NCBI GenBank assembly: GCA_003952965.2
Contig: CM025849.1
Location: forward strand, 33,144,128-33,208,127
Length of the DNA: 64,000 bases
Reading direction: 5' to 3'
Origin: Morella rubra
Taxonomy: Eukaryota > Streptophyta > Magnoliopsida > Fagales > Myricaceae
Shown here: one piece after another, positions 1-11,614 of the stretch
Position numbering within the stretch: position 1 is the stretch's first letter
Layout of the letters: the number at the start of each line of letters is the position of its first letter
Program-made: the position numbers and the translations under genes
The notes under the pieces: generated by a model
Told to the model about the DNA's origin: nothing
What the model saw: only the letters and a program-made list of their open reading frames with translations
Databases searched by the model: none

Positions 1-1140
1 TGCTCATTATAAGCATGATAATAAATGTTTTCTAAACTACTTAGATTTAGTCAATAAATATGCAATTACCATAACAACCATATGATTATAATTTAAAATA
101 TATCATATAAACAACTTCAATTTTCAACAACTTCCCTCCAATTTCATATTTTATTAAGTAGGGTCCTTTAAAATAAAAATTTCAAAATACATGCCAAATA
201 GAAATTATATATTAAAAGGAATATAATAATATAGAAAATAGTTATTTACATTAAATAACTTACAATTAATAAATAAAATTTTTTTTTGCACTTATACCTA
301 ATGACTAAATCATAACCTCTAAGACTATATATTAAGTTTATGTACTTTAATTGCATAAGCTAATCTAAAAATATATTTTTGTTTGAAATTAAATAATATG
401 TCCTAGTTAAAATATATTATTATATTACTAATTATTCAAATATATATGCTCATTATAAGTATGATAATAAATGTTTTCTAAACTACTTAGATTTAATCAA
501 TAAAAATACAATTACCATAACAATCATAGATATAATTTAAAATATTTCTATATATAACAACTTCAATTTTCATAACACTCCCTCTAATTTCATATTTTAT
601 TAAGTGGGTCTTTTAAAATAAAATTTTTTAAATACATGACAAAATAAAATTATATATTAAAAGGAATATAATAATATAGAAAATAGTTATTTACATTAAA
701 TAACTTACAATTAATAAATAAAATTTTTTTTGCACTTATACCTAATGACTAAATCATAGCCTCTAAGACCATATATTAAGTTATGTACTTTAATTGCATA
801 AGCTAATTTATCTTTTTGTTTGAAATTAAATAATATGTCCTAATTAAATAGTATTATATTACTAATTATTCAAAAAATATATGCTCATTATAAGTATGAT
901 AATATATGTTTTCTAAACAATTAGATTTAGTCAATAAATGCAATTACCATAACAACAATGTATAATTTAAAATGTATCATATAACAACTTCAATTTTCAA
1001 ACCCTAATTTCATATTTTATTAAATAGGTCCTTTAAAAAATTTTTTCAAATACATTACAAAAAAATTATATATTAAAGGAATAAATAAATAAGTATTAAA
1101 TTAAATAACTTATTAATAATAAATAAATAAAATTTCACAT
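1..1140 (-). repeat. AT-rich tandem units (~440 bp) inside a CACTA element
   Basis: Three units start near 1, 448 and 882; each opens with the word TGCTCATTATAAG and continues through TTTTCTAAACTACTTAG. The period is about 440 bp. The mirrored array at 14900-15690 has about two units. No coding potential. It lies directly inside the CACTA terminus at 1145-1566, so I read it as internal non-coding sequence of that transposon. The copy-number difference between arms suggests expansion or contraction by unequal exchange. Confidence 0.75.
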
Positions 1141-1144
1141 ATAC

Positions 1145-1566
1145 AAGCAGTTTTGACACAACGTGCTATCAGTCAAAAACGTCTAAATAGGTACCTACAC
1201 GTCACAATGATCGGTTGTAGATACCTAATTTCTAGTCGCTTGTATACAAACGCTGCTATAGGTAAAACTTTTAGCGGTTTTTTACAAAAATCCGCTACAG
1301 AGTACACCTTTAGCTGCGTTTTTGAAAAATCCATGCTAAAATTAGGCATTTAGCGGCGTTTTTAAAAAAGGGGGTCTATACGGCCGTTAGTGACTGTGCT
1401 AAATGACGCCACTAAAGGTAAACTTTGTGCAGCGTTTTGAAAAAAAACACTAAAAGGGGGTAAATAGCACTGACTGCTAAAGGATCGCCACTATTAGACC
1501 AAAAGCAGCGCTTTTAACAACCGCTGCTAAAAAGACCGCTGCTAAACTGTTTTTTTTTTTGTAGTG
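1145..1566 (-). mobile_element. CACTA element terminus with subterminal repeats (left arm)
   Basis: The block ends with a T-run followed by GTAGTG at 1561-1566, the reverse complement of the CACTAC terminal inverted repeat. Inside lie many copies, in both orientations, of a motif close to TAGCGGCGTTTTT or AACGCCGCTAAA, the usual subterminal repeat arrangement of CACTA (En/Spm) elements. The flank GAG (1567-1569) is the complement of the CTC found on the outer side of the full right-arm element. The rest of this element lies off the left edge of the window. Confidence 0.8.
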
Positions 1567-2275
1567 GAGCTTGATTGTACACTAAGGTACCCTGCCACAT
1601 GGATCACTGTGTACACAGAACAATAAGGGGAATCCTGTAAAACTTAACCCTAAATCTAGTGGGAGGAGACTTTGTCCATGTACCTCATATAAATTGTTTA
1701 CCTTGATACTAGAATGCACAAGTTAGTTCTGAAGTACTTTTTTTCCCTGATATTTAAGTTGGACTTTTCATTAGACTTTAACTATCCCAAAACTTCCTAG
1801 CAAATTCAGATCAATCTACAATGGTCAGAATTACTTTTGAAAGGGACCACAAAGGGAAGTTGTCACTTTAACCAGGGTTAAGTGTTTTGGAACTGACAAA
1901 TACATTCATGAAGCCCATGATCTACATCATCGCAACAAACCCTAAGACCTTCATACACCAATGTCTTTCAAATCTCAGGTCCCATGCTAATGGCACATAG
2001 GTTGTACAAATACTATACTATACACATAATATTAAACATGACATACATCCATACTATATAATATCCCATAATGTATGGTGATGTAATAATATATAACACA
2101 TATAACAACTTCAATTACATATAACACTCCCTTTAATTTCATATTTTATTAAGTGGTCCCTTAGAATAAATTTTTTTCAAATACATTACTATACAATATA
2201 ATATATTATATAACATATAAATAATTATTAACATTAAGTAACTTAAAAATAATAAATAATCATGTAATTGTCTAT
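1567..2275. other. Non-coding segment between two CACTA termini (left arm)
   Basis: No gene seen. The segment mirrors about 13680-14394. Its inner part (from about 2090) is AT-rich and resembles the tandem units at 1-1140, so it may be internal sequence of the second, truncated CACTA element whose end is at 2667. The portion next to 1569 is unique flanking DNA that pre-dates the outer CACTA insertion. Confidence 0.6.
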
Positions 2276-2667
2276 AGCGGCGTTTGGTAAAAAAACGCTG
2301 CTATAGCAGCATTTTTGTTGAGTTTTACCAGTGCTTTAGAAACAAATGCTGCTAAAACTCACACACCTGTAGTAGCGTTTTTTTTTTCCAAAGCATTGCT
2401 ATAGGCATAAGTTTTAGCAGCGTTTTCGCCAAAATGCCGCCGACAGTTCGGCTTTTAGTTGCATTGGTGGAAAAATGCGCTAAAGATCAAACTTTTAGCA
2501 GTGTTGGCTAAAGAAAACGGTAAGTGTTTTGGCATCTACTGCTTTTACTCCAAGAAAACGCTGTTGTAGATAACCTATAGTGGCCTTTTCTACACAAATG
2601 CCGCTACAAAGTTTTTTTTAGCGGCGTTTTTAGCGACCGCCACTAAAGACTGTTTTTTTTTGTAGTG
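2276..2667 (-). mobile_element. Second CACTA element terminus (left arm)
   Basis: Same structure as 1145-1566: a run of GCGGCGTTTT-type subterminal repeats ending in TTTTTGTAGTG (GTAGTG at 2662-2667). It mirrors 13215-13660. The next bases GAA are the complement of the TTC flanking the mirrored terminus. No partner terminus of opposite polarity is seen before the outer element, so this copy looks one-ended and truncated. Confidence 0.75.
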
Positions 2668-3630
2668 GAAAAATGAAGTTATGAATTGAACATGAATCTA
2701 TGTGATTGAGTTGGAAATTTGCGTTGATTCAGATTAAAACTTGTGATATGTTTAGTATTTATATGCATTGAATTAATATTTGTGATATGTTAATATTTTG
2801 GTTAATTGGTTGTGTACTTGAATGAGAGGATAAGATTAATGTGATAATATTGGAGGATGAATTGAATTTGTTTGGATTGGAGTGTTGTGAAATTGTTGTA
2901 TTAGGAGTGTTGTAAAACTGTTTATTGTATTGGATGTGAATTTGAAGTTTTCTTTTCTTTTTTTTTCTTTTTTTAAAAAAAAAAAATTATTTCAGTTTTT
3001 TCATTTTCAAATTGAAAGTTTCCCCCTAAACTCCAACGCACATAAAGAAAAGGCCGGCTTATGCTAATGTATTGTGGATGTGGTCATAATCTAATATGGT
3101 CACATCTAAAGCTAATGGTTGGCCAGCTTTTATTTCCTTTGATTCTTGAAAACCAATATTTGAAAGATGGATCCAAATTCTTTATCATGATGGACAACTA
3201 ATAGGGTAATTAGCAAATGGATTTTTGTTTTATTTGATTGATGTTATACTCTTGTTTCTATTTCCGTAATGTTGATAGGGTGATGTTTTGGAAAGTAGTC
3301 ACTTGGCATTTAGTTCAAATTAGGTGTTAGCATTTAGGTTCAAGTTAGGCATTGGTATGCATTTAGTTAACTAGTTTCTTTAGAGTTTTAGTGACCAATC
3401 TTCATAGTTGGTCACATTATGGGCATGCATAAAAAGTCATACAAAGCTTAACATAAGGGTATACAGATGGAATCGGAATGGCTCATTCCGATTCCAGTTC
3501 CAGTACTCATACCCTTATGGACCCCTAAAATAAATAACAAATGATAGTCATCTTCATTACAAAAACTCAACACACCAGCATTTCTATTGATTGAATCTCA
3601 AACCTCATCTTCAAAGTCCTAAAATACAAG
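2668..3630. other. Non-coding, left-arm copy
   Basis: AT-rich DNA with a T-run then A-run near 2945-2990. I see no exon. It mirrors 12352-13214. It is adjacent to the 3' end of the PGG fragment at 3631-3933 and may include its old 3' flank. Confidence 0.6.
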
Positions 3631-3933
3631 CTAAAAATAATTAGAATACTTGAACTCTTTTTGAAATATCAAAAAGAGAATAGCAAAGAATGATAAACCA
3701 AGGATAAGAGATGGAATGGCAAGATCTAAGGAATGTGCTAATACGGCGTATATGCCAGTGACAAATGACAACAACATTGCTACCGTGGCCACCAAATTCA
3801 AAAGCCTAGCCGCAATAAAGAATTTAAATTTTGATTTGTTTTCATAAAGCGATGGTAACGCTAGGTAGATTATGACAGAACAACTTGATAGCACCGTGGA
3901 TATAATATCAATAATTTTGACAAAATATTGCAA
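3631..3933 (-). pseudogene. PGG-domain C-terminal fragment (ankyrin/ACD6-like family), left-arm copy
   Basis: An open frame of 100 codons on the minus strand encodes several hydrophobic membrane-spanning stretches, including VLSSCSVIIYLALPSL, VATVAMLLSFVTGIYAVLA and LAIPSLILGLSFFAILFL. This order of helices is typical of the second half of the plant PGG domain, which follows ankyrin repeats in ACD6/ITN1-type membrane proteins. The PGG core, the first helix and all ankyrin repeats are missing, and no start codon with a plausible signal is seen, so this is a displaced 3' exon piece. The right-arm copy is 12058-12351, one codon shorter near FFA(S/I). Function as a stand-alone protein is unlikely. 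Confidence 0.72.
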
Positions 3934-3949
3934 AAGACCCTAATACTTG

Positions 3950-4060
3950 TGCGAGAGAGAGAGAGATAGAGGTGTGATAGAGAGAGAGAATGTTGAACTA
4001 GAGAGAGAGAGAGTTGTGCGAAAGAGAGAGGGTTGAAGGAGAGAGAGATAAAGAAAAAAC
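3950..4060. repeat. GA/CT-rich microsatellite-like tract
   Basis: Interrupted GAGAGA runs, separated by short unique bits, lie directly upstream (minus strand) of the PGG fragment. The mirrored tract is at about 11940-12040. CT-rich tracts of this kind are common in plant 5' leaders; no more can be said. Confidence 0.6.
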
Positions 4061-4390
4061 GGGTCAGTAATGGATAATATGGGACGGTTTCAATTTGGTC
4101 CTTCATTAAATAACGTGGCATTTTTCAACCATCAGATTTCTATCTTCTAATCTCAGCCATTCACTCACACACACTCACACAGTAAAAATTCGCACAATAA
4201 CCGAACCCTTCACTAGAGGCTTATGCACATGTATATAATTAATGAAGATCAATGTATATCTGCTATGGCAAAAGCCAATAGTACAACAATGTTTTTCATT
4301 TTCTTTCTTGTACATTTTACTTTATTCTTTTCCATACCCAATGGTACAAATTTCCTATAGATCACTTAATTCAAAAAATCTTTCAAAGCT

Positions 4391-4944
4391 TTTCGAAATA
4401 TGAGAGAGGAGAGGGAAGAAAAATAAGCCAATTATACAAAGAAAATGGCTAGAGTAAGGAAGGTGCAACATATGCCCGTGACAAATGCCACACCATTGCT
4501 CATTAGCCAGGCTGCCAATAGAAAGTTTTCACGGTGTTCAATTTCACGTAGCCCTGGCACAAATAAGTGGATAAAAACAACACAGTGGAGGATAATTCAT
4601 TTGAAACAATGAATGCCAAAAGATGCACTCCCCCTCAAGATTGCAGAACCTGAGTGTGAGTCATCCCCACTTTGGACCCCAGGTATGGTAATACCTGCTG
4701 TAAAAGTCACAGTTGTTATGAGCGCAGCGACTACCAAATGGGCTCGTGCTGCTTTCTCTGTATATTCCTTGTTCTCCTTCTCCATCGCCTCCTTCTTCAT
4801 CTTCTTTGCCTTTGCTATCTCCTCTAGCATTCCGTCATTCACTCTTTGCAATGCCTCCATCGCTTCTTCTATTTCATGATCTTCATCCTTAAAAACCCGA
4901 CGTGCTCGTCCAAGATCACCAATTACGTACTCAATGTAGTGCAA
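4391..4944 (-). pseudogene. PGG-domain exon, ankyrin/ACD6-like family, left-arm copy
   Basis: The exon begins after a splice-acceptor-like TTTATAG at about 4945-4951 (minus strand). It encodes a charged linker, then the PGG region: AHLVVAALITTVTFTAGIT, then IPGV where the family has a PGG-like motif, then QSGDDSHSGSAIL. An uninterrupted stretch of 115 codons ends at 4597. Homology then continues in other frames to about 4391 (the ENFLLAAWL and IIGLFFFP helices) with several small deletions relative to the right-arm copy at 11006-11614. In intact relatives the PGG domain forms the membrane anchor after ankyrin repeats. No ankyrin repeats are attached here. The upstream intron was invaded by the retroposon at 5037-6055. 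Confidence 0.78.
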
Positions 4945-5036
4945 CTATAAAACATTTATTGAGCTGAGTGTAAGCTTTTATATACATATTTTAAAGAAGA
5001 GAAAGTGAGGAAAAAAAATGACCTGGAGATTCATAC

Positions 5037-6055
5037 TGATTTTTTTTTCTAAGCAATTGAAACAGTATATTAAAATCCGAGAAAGATACAGCTAAACAGT
5101 AGATAAAATAATAAGAAGGCCGGGGAAAAAGCTAAACGGACCCAAAGGCCCTACAATAAACCAAGTCTAAAGATCCAGTAGCCAATCTGGACAACAATGC
5201 TGAAACCATAGACCGACCATAAGGGGCCCATAAACTGGCCACAAGAGCCAATACACAGGACTAACACAAACCGACCAAAGGACCGGGACACAACAAGACC
5301 ACCGCTCAAGGCGATGGTGGCTTCCACTAAAAGAAGAATGATCAAAGCAGCGATCCAACTCATTTGAAGTAATCTTCATGCATAGACTGGCTGCACAAGG
5401 GGGAGGAGGAGAGCAGACAACATCGGGCAACTACAAAACAGCGATGGCAAGGAGAGCCACTAGAGAAAAATGGCCAGATCTATCACCAAACGGGGGAGGA
5501 GGTAGAGGCAAGAAACAGGCCTAACAAACCGACCAGAGGCGGCAAGAAGCAAAAATGCCCCGTGTATAGGCGGCACACACATGCAGCCGTGTGTGGCCTA
5601 CACACACCTGCAAAGATAGGCCAGATTAAGAAAAGAGACCGCTTGGAGGAGTTAAGCATGGTAGGACAGGTTGAATCCTCCAAAAGGCGCTCAAAACAGC
5701 AGTAAGTGAGGCAAAAGAGCTTGGGCGCGTGAGAGCTCATGCGGGCACAGTTGCTGCGGCTCATGGTTAGATATGGACACCGGAATGAAAGAAAACCCAC
5801 CATGGAGGCCGTGCACATTGAAGACCACCAAAGACCCCAGGACCTAACCTCCGAAATGAAAACCAAACCCCAAGCCAAAAAAACACTAAAAGGACAGACT
5901 CTGGCCTCCAAAAACGTGGCCAGAGGAGAGAAAAGGGTAGGGAGGCACCTCCCCTGATCGGAGAGAGTGGGTGGAAGATGTTTTCTAACAAGGGGAGGGG
6001 GGGTTCTAGAGAGAGGGAGGAGTCTCTCTCTCTAGAACGAAAGTCATGGGTCTCA
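5037..6055 (-). mobile_element. ~1-kb poly(A) retroposon with target-site duplication (left arm)
   Basis: A GC-rich block is flanked by a 13-bp direct repeat TGGAGATTCATAC at 5024-5036 and 6056-6068. On the minus strand it ends in an A-rich tail (the T-run at 5041-5049). A long, variable-length target duplication plus an A tail marks L1-type retrotransposition, so this is a LINE, SINE or LINE-mobilised transcript. The uninterrupted target sequence is visible at about 26520-26540, confirming insertion. Several short open frames exist on both strands but none resembles reverse transcriptase or a known protein. The right-arm copy is 9937-10915. Confidence 0.72.
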
Positions 6056-6068
6056 TGGAGATTCATAC

Positions 6069-6440
6069 CTATTAAAGTAAGAGAGAGACTAATTAGAATT
6101 AATATATGTAAGACTATATTTGACTATCGTCGGGTGAGGGACAGCCAAAGAATTGTTGCAACCCCCCAACGTGGCAGCGCCAATTAATATACTCCATACC
6201 TTTATTTGTACGGATGTAGGGCCCCATTATCTTGACTTATAAATTTTAATGTTGTATTAAAAGTCATATAATAATTGCGACAAAGGACATACGGTTATTT
6301 ATCTTCAAGAAATCAAAAGCTACTAAATTGATTTAATGCCGGAAAAAACTGATCTATACAAACGTCAATGTTAGCAGTATGTATCAAATATAATATAATC
6401 ACCTAAGTGTCATCTTTAACGCATTAATTGGATCGTGTAT
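6069..6440 (-). repeat. ~400-bp dispersed repeat, copy 1
   Basis: Homologous to 9545-9923 (mirror), 26120-26535 and 33800-34228. Landmarks shared by all copies are the words CATTAAAATTTATA, TTTCTTGAAGATAAAT and GGCTGTCCCTCACC. In three copies it lies directly upstream of the PGG exon, which suggests it is the old intron or promoter of that gene family. Here its outer end is joined to the gypsy fragment at about 6440. Confidence 0.75.
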
Positions 6441-7690
6441 ACGTTCCCTCTTACCAGTAATGTCAGCCATCCAAGCAAGAAGGCTACTTTGTGAAGGATG
6501 TCAGGGTTATTTGACTTTTGTAGTGGAAGCACCAAAGAAGGAGACAAATTTGGAACAGATTCTAGTCATGAAGGAATTTCCTGATGTTTTTCCTGAAGAT
6601 TTCAATGGATTGCTTCCAGATTGTGAGATCGGATTTTCTATTTATCTACTCTTAGGAACAGCACCAGTTTCTAAGGCACCTTATAGGATGGCACTGTCGG
6701 AGTTGTTGGAACTTAAGGAGCAACTACAAGAACTATTAGAGAAGGGTTTCATAAGACCCAGTGTGTCACCTTGGGGAGCACCGATTTTATTTGTGAAGAA
6801 AAAGGATGGATCATTACGGATGTGCATTGATTACCGAGAACTTAATTGAGTCACGATTAAGAATAGATATCCATTGCCACGCATCAACGATCTTTTTGAT
6901 CAATTACAGGGAGCTCAATTCTTTTCTAGATCTTCGGTTGGGATATCACCAGTTGAAGATTAAGGCAGAGGATATTTTGAAAATTGCATTTTGAACTCGG
7001 TATGGCCATTATGAGTTTTTAGTGATGCCATTCGGATTGACAAACACACCAGCTGCATTCATGGATATGATGAATAGAGTTTTTCATGAGTATTTAGATC
7101 AGTTTGTTGTGGTCTTCATCGATGACATCCTAATCTATTCAGAGAATCAGGAGGAGCATGAGAATCATTTGAGGTTAGCATTGCAAGTATTAAGAGAGAA
7201 GAAGTTGTATGCTAAACTCAAAAAGTGCGAGTTTTGATTGGAGGAGATCGTGTTCTTAGGTCATTCTCGTCTCAAAGGAGGGCATTTCTGTAGATCCAAG
7301 CAAAGTGGAGGCAGTTGTGAATTGGCCAACACCAACCACGTTCACAAGTAAGGAGCTTTCTAGGTCTTGCAGGATATTACGAGATTTGTAAAGGGTTTTT
7401 CGAAGATATCAGTTCGTTGACCGCACTAACATGGAAGAATATTAAGTTTGAGTGGACGGAGGGTTGTGAACAGAGTTTTCAAGAATTGAAATGAAGACTT
7501 GTAATTGCACTAGTGTTAACTATTCCATCTCGAAGTGGAGGCTTTGTGATCTTCAGCGATGCATCACAAAGGGTTTGGGTTGTGTGTTGATGTAAAATGG
7601 AAAGGTTGTTACATATGCGTCTCGACAATGAAGGCGTATGATCATTACCACCTCCCATATTTGGAATTAGCAGTAGTAGTTTATCTTTTT
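6440..7690 (+). pseudogene. Ty3/gypsy pol fragment (end of protease through RNase H), left arm
   Basis: The region reads, with frame changes, as chromovirus-type gypsy polyprotein. It shows a [13 protein letters not shown] spacer, [20 protein letters not shown] at the start of the reverse transcriptase, [36 protein letters not shown], the FIDD catalytic box in [12 protein letters not shown], and an RNase H-like FSDASQ segment near 7553. Stops and shifts occur after MCIDYRELN at 6847, near 6990 and at 7237. No LTR, integrase or gag is present, so it is a dead internal fragment. Its mirror is 8310-9540, and the dyad of the whole inverted duplication falls just beyond it. Confidence 0.9.
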
Positions 7691-8309
7691 AATAAGTCAT
7701 CCTTCATCTTACTCCGACTCTATGACTTAACACAACCCGGCTGAGCGCTCGAATTCGATACATATAACCTTAACGATTATCTCATTTCTTACCAGAGTTT
7801 ATGCTTCCAGCACAGCCCTCACATAGACCTGAAACAACCTAAATAAACATCTAATTATTATGCCTGCCCATTATACTCGGATCCCGTCGAACTCTTCAGC
7901 CGCGAACAACGATGCTTGAAAAAATTCAAAATTCAATGTCGCATACTTTGAATTGTGATCACCATACTATTATCCATCAAAGTCGACGCTTTCCAGGTGT
8001 CGTGTGTGTGTGTGTCGTAGCTAATGAGTGATCACCAAACGAGTAGTGTCTTCCTGCGCACTCCGACCTTTACGAACGAGTTCAGAGTGATCACTACTCA
8101 TGCTTCTCTACTACCCACTAACGCATCTTACTTCTCGAACGAACGGCGCTTCGCCCGTGCCACGCCGTGAGTGTTATCAAAGATTTATGCACCTTTCTCA
8201 TTACTATCTAGCATCCTTGATATTTACTCTTAATTTCAGTAAATCCTATCTACCCATGCAGTGTAGTCCCCTCACCCCAATCTAACACAAACTACCTACT
8301 GCTAATTCC
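7691..8309. other. Spacer at the centre of the inverted duplication
   Basis: About 600 bp that I cannot pair between the arms. It contains a short (GT)n run near 8003-8016 and words such as GAGCGCTCGAATTCGA that resemble gypsy non-coding DNA, but I find no gene. The reading frames seen here are short and show no known motif. Confidence 0.6.
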
Positions 8310-9540
8310 TCAACTATGCGTGCTTCTTCTACACATGATCATAAACCTTCATTTGCGAACTCATATTAACAAACCTTCCATTTCTACTATAACACACAAC
8401 CCAAACACTTATGTTAATGCATCGCTGAATGCGAATATCAAAACGTCTTTCGAATGGATAGTTAACACTCAGCTGCAATAAAGTCTTTGTTTCAATTCTT
8501 GAAAAACTTGTTCAACAACCTATACCGTCCAACTCAAATGATAATATTCTTCCATGTTAGTGCGGTCAACGGAACTGATATCTTCGAAAAAACCCTTTAC
8601 AAATCTCCAATAATATCCTGCAAGACCTAGAAAAGCTCCTTACTTTGTGAACGTTGGTTGGTGTTGGCCAATTCACAACTGCCTCCACTTTGCTTGGATC
8701 TACAGAAATGCCCTCCTTTGAGACGAGATGACCAAGAACACGATCTCCTCCAATCAAAACTCGCACTTTTTGAGTTTAGCATACAACTTCTTCTCTCTTA
8801 ATACTTGCAATGTTAACCTCAAATGATTCTCATGCTCCTCCTGATTCTTTGAATAGATTAGGATGTCATCGATGAAGACCACAACAAACTGATCTAAATA
8901 CTCATGAAAAACTCTATTCATCATATCCATGAATGCAGCTGGTGTGTTAGTCAATCCGAATGGCATCACTAAAAACTCATAATGACCATACCGAGTTCAA
9001 AATGCAGTTTTCAAATATCCTCTGCCTTAATCTTCAACTGGTGATAACCCAACGAAGATCGATCTTAGAAAAGACTTGAGCTCCCTGTAATTGATCAAAA
9101 AGATCGTCGATGCGTGGCAATGGATATCTATTCTTAATCGTGACTCGATTAAGTTCTCATAATCAATGCACATCCGTAATGATCCATCCTTTTTCTTCAC
9201 AAATAAAATCGGTGCTCCCCAAGGTGACACACTGGGTCTTATGAAACCCTTGTCTAATAGTTCTTGTAGTTGCTCCTTAAGTTCCAACAACTCCGACAGT
9301 GCCATCCTATAAGGTGCCTTAGAACTGGTGCTGTTCCTAGGAGTAGATAAATAGAAAATCCGATCTCACGATCTGGAAGCAATCCATTGAAATCTTCAGG
9401 AAAAACATCAGGAAATTCCTTCATGACTAGAATTTGTTCCAAATTTGTCTCCTTCTTTGGTGCTTCCACTACAAAAGTCAAATAACCCTGACATCCTTCA
9501 CAAAGTAGCCTTCTTGCTTGGATGGCTGACATTACTGGTA
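8310..9540 (-). pseudogene. Ty3/gypsy pol fragment, right-arm copy
   Basis: Minus-strand copy of 6440-7690. The same landmarks occur: [56 protein letters not shown] and FIDDILIYS. The part after LGHLVSKEGISVDPSKVEAV (8566-8766) is recognisable. Homology to the left arm continues, more divergent, through the RNase H region down to about 8310. Frame breaks differ from the left arm (for example near 9300), so decay continued after duplication. Confidence 0.9.
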
Positions 9541-9544
9541 GGAG

Positions 9545-9923
9545 GGAACGTATACACAATCCAATTAATGCGTTAAAGATGACACTTAGGTAATTATATT
9601 ATATTTGATACATACTGCTAACATTGACGTTTGTATAGATCAGTTTTTTCCGGCATTAAATCAATTTAGTAGCTTTTGATTTCTTGAAGATAAATAACCG
9701 TATGTCCTTTGTCGCAATTATTATATGACTTTTAATCCAACATTAAAATTTATAAGTCAAGATAATGGGGCCCTGCATCCGTACAAATAAAGGTATGGAG
9801 TATATTAATTGGCGCTGCCACGTTGGGGGGTTGCAACAATTCTTTGGCTGTCCCTCACCCGACGGCAGTCAAATATAGTCTTACATATATAAATTCTAAT
9901 TAGTCTCTCTCTTACTTTAATAA
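9545..9923 (+). repeat. ~400-bp dispersed repeat, copy 2
   Basis: Mirror of 6069-6440 and homologous to 26120-26535 and 33800-34228. It is joined to the gypsy fragment on the left and to the retroposon at 9937 on the right. Shared words include AATTAATGCGTTAAAGATGA and TTGAAGATAAAT. Confidence 0.75.
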
Positions 9924-9936
9924 GTATGAATCTCCA

Positions 9937-10915
9937 TGAGACCCATGACTTTCGTTCTAGAGAGAGAGACTCCTCCCTCTCTCTAGAACCCCCCCTCCCC
10001 TTGTTTGAAAAATCTTCCACCCACTCTCTCCGGTCGGGGGAGGAGCCTCCCTACCCTTTTCTCTCCTCTGGCCATGCTTCTGGAGGCCAAAGTCTGTCCT
10101 TTTAGTGTTTTTTTGGCTTGGGGTTTGGTTTTCATTTCGGAGGTTAGGTCCTGGGGTCTTTGGTGGTCTTCAATGTGCACGGCCTCCATGGTGGGCTTTC
10201 TTTCATTCCGGTGTCCATATCTAACCATGAGCCGCGCAACTGTGCCGGCATGAGCTCTCACGCGCCCAACTCTTTTGCCTCACTTATGCTGTCTTGAGCG
10301 CCTTTTGGAGGATTCAACCTGTCCTACCATGCTTAACTCCTCCAGGCGGTCTCTTTTGCCTCGATCTGGCCTATCTTTGCAGGTGTGTGTAGGCCACACA
10401 CGGCCTCGCATGCGTGTGCCGCCTATACACGCGGCATTTTTGCTTCTTGCCGCCTCTGGTCGGTTTGTTAGGCCTGTTTCTTGCCTCTACCTCCTCCCCC
10501 CGTTTGGTGGATAGATCTGGCCATTTTTCTCTAGTGGCTCTCCTTGCCATCGCTGTTTTGTGTTGCCCGATGTTGTCTGCTCTCCTCCTCCCCCTTGTGC
10601 AGCCAGTCTATGCATGAAGATTACTTCAAATGAGTTGGATCGCTGCTTTGATCATTCTTCTTTAGTGAAGCCACCATCGCCTTGAGCGGTGGTTGTTGTG
10701 TCCCGGTCCTTGTGGCCGGTTTGTGTTAGTCCTGTGTAGGCTCTTGTGGCCAGTTTTTGTTTGTATTGTTTGTGAGTCCTTGAGGTTAGTTGTGGTTCCG
10801 ACATTGTTGTCCAGATTGGCTACCAGATCTTTAGACCTGGTTTATTTAGGGGCCTTTATTTTTTTTGTTTAGTTATTTTATGTATTTAATATACTGGATT
10901 TTAATAGAACTGTCA
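9937..10915 (+). mobile_element. ~1-kb poly(A)-type retroposon, right-arm copy
   Basis: Mirror of 5037-6055. The left target repeat GTATGAATCTCCA is at 9924-9936; the right one is degraded (GTATGAAA at about 10916-10923), and the A tail seen in the left arm is lost here. The body is GC-rich, with a 5' CT-rich stretch and CCTCC words. No reverse transcriptase is recognisable. Confidence 0.68.
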
Positions 10916-11005
10916 GTATGAAAATGGTCATTTTTTTTCCCTCACTTTCTTTCTTTAAAATATGTATATAAAAGCTTACAGCTCAGCTCAATAAATGTTT
11001 TATAG

Positions 11006-11614
11006 TTGCACTACATTGAGTATGTAATTGGTGATCTTGGACGAGCACGTCGGGTTTTTAAGGATGAAGATCATGAAATAGAAGAAGCGATGGAGCATTG
11101 CAAGAGTGAATGACGGAATGCTAGCGGAGGTAGCAGAAGGCAAAGAAGATGAAGGAGGAGGCGATGGAGAAGGAGAACAAGGAATATACAGAGAAAGCGG
11201 CAGGAGCCCATTTGGTAGTCGCTGCACTCATAACAACTGTGACTTTTACAGCAGGTATTACCATACCTGGGGTCCAAAGTGGGGATGACTCACACTCAGG
11301 TTCTGCAATCTTGAGGGGGTGCATCTTTCAGAGCATTCGTTGTTTCAAATGAATTATCCATGTTGTCCTCCACTTGTGCTGTTTTTATCCACTTATTTGT
11401 GCCAGGGCTACGTGAAATTGAACACCGTGAAAACTTTCTATTGGCAGCCTGGCTAATGATTTTGTTGGCTATGGGAGCAATGGTGCTGGCATTTGTCACG
11501 GGGTCATATGTTGTGTTAGCACCTTCCTTACCTCTCGCCATTTTCTCTTGTATAATTGGCTTATTTTTCTTCCCTCTCCTCTTTCTCATATTTCGAAAAG
11601 CTTTGAAAGATTAG
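11006..11614 (+). pseudogene. PGG-domain exon, ankyrin/ACD6-like family, right-arm copy
   Basis: After an acceptor-like TTTTATAG at 10998-11005, homology begins with the codons for LHYIEYVIGDLGRARRV, passes through a lysine/glutamate-rich linker and the AHLVVAALITTVTFTAGITI helix, then the SSTCAVFIHLFVPGL, AAWLMILLAMGAMVLAFVTG and IFSCIIGLFFFPLLFLIF helices, and stops at 11612. It is not one frame. Single-base losses at about 11094-11105 and a two-base loss near 11320 split it. The second half (11360-11614, 84 codons) stays open. Compared with the left arm it keeps the full membrane region. It is a dead exon unless unusual splicing restores it. Confidence 0.78.

Larger units (their letters stand above)
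1..7690. repeat. Left arm of a giant inverted duplication
   Basis: This arm is the reverse complement of 8310-15690 with scattered substitutions and indels. Paired blocks: 1-1140 with about 14900-15690, 1145-1566 with 14395-14890, 2276-2667 with 13215-13660, 3631-3933 with 12058-12351, 4391-4944 with 11006-11614, 5037-6055 with 9937-10915, 6069-6440 with 9545-9923, and 6440-7690 with 8310-9540. The order is perfectly mirrored. The arm reaches the window edge, so its outer limit is unknown. Independent small indels in each arm show that the duplication is not recent, or that one arm is not being homogenised by gene conversion. Confidence 0.93.

Noticed and set aside
1153..1353. 66-codon frame in CACTA subterminal repeats
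   Set aside because: The subterminal repeat is translated; the mirrored sequence does not keep the frame.
5483..6187. Long open frames on both strands in the retroposon, mirrored at 9805-10617
   Set aside because: They overlap each other on opposite strands, follow the GC-rich composition of the retroposon, and contain no known motif.
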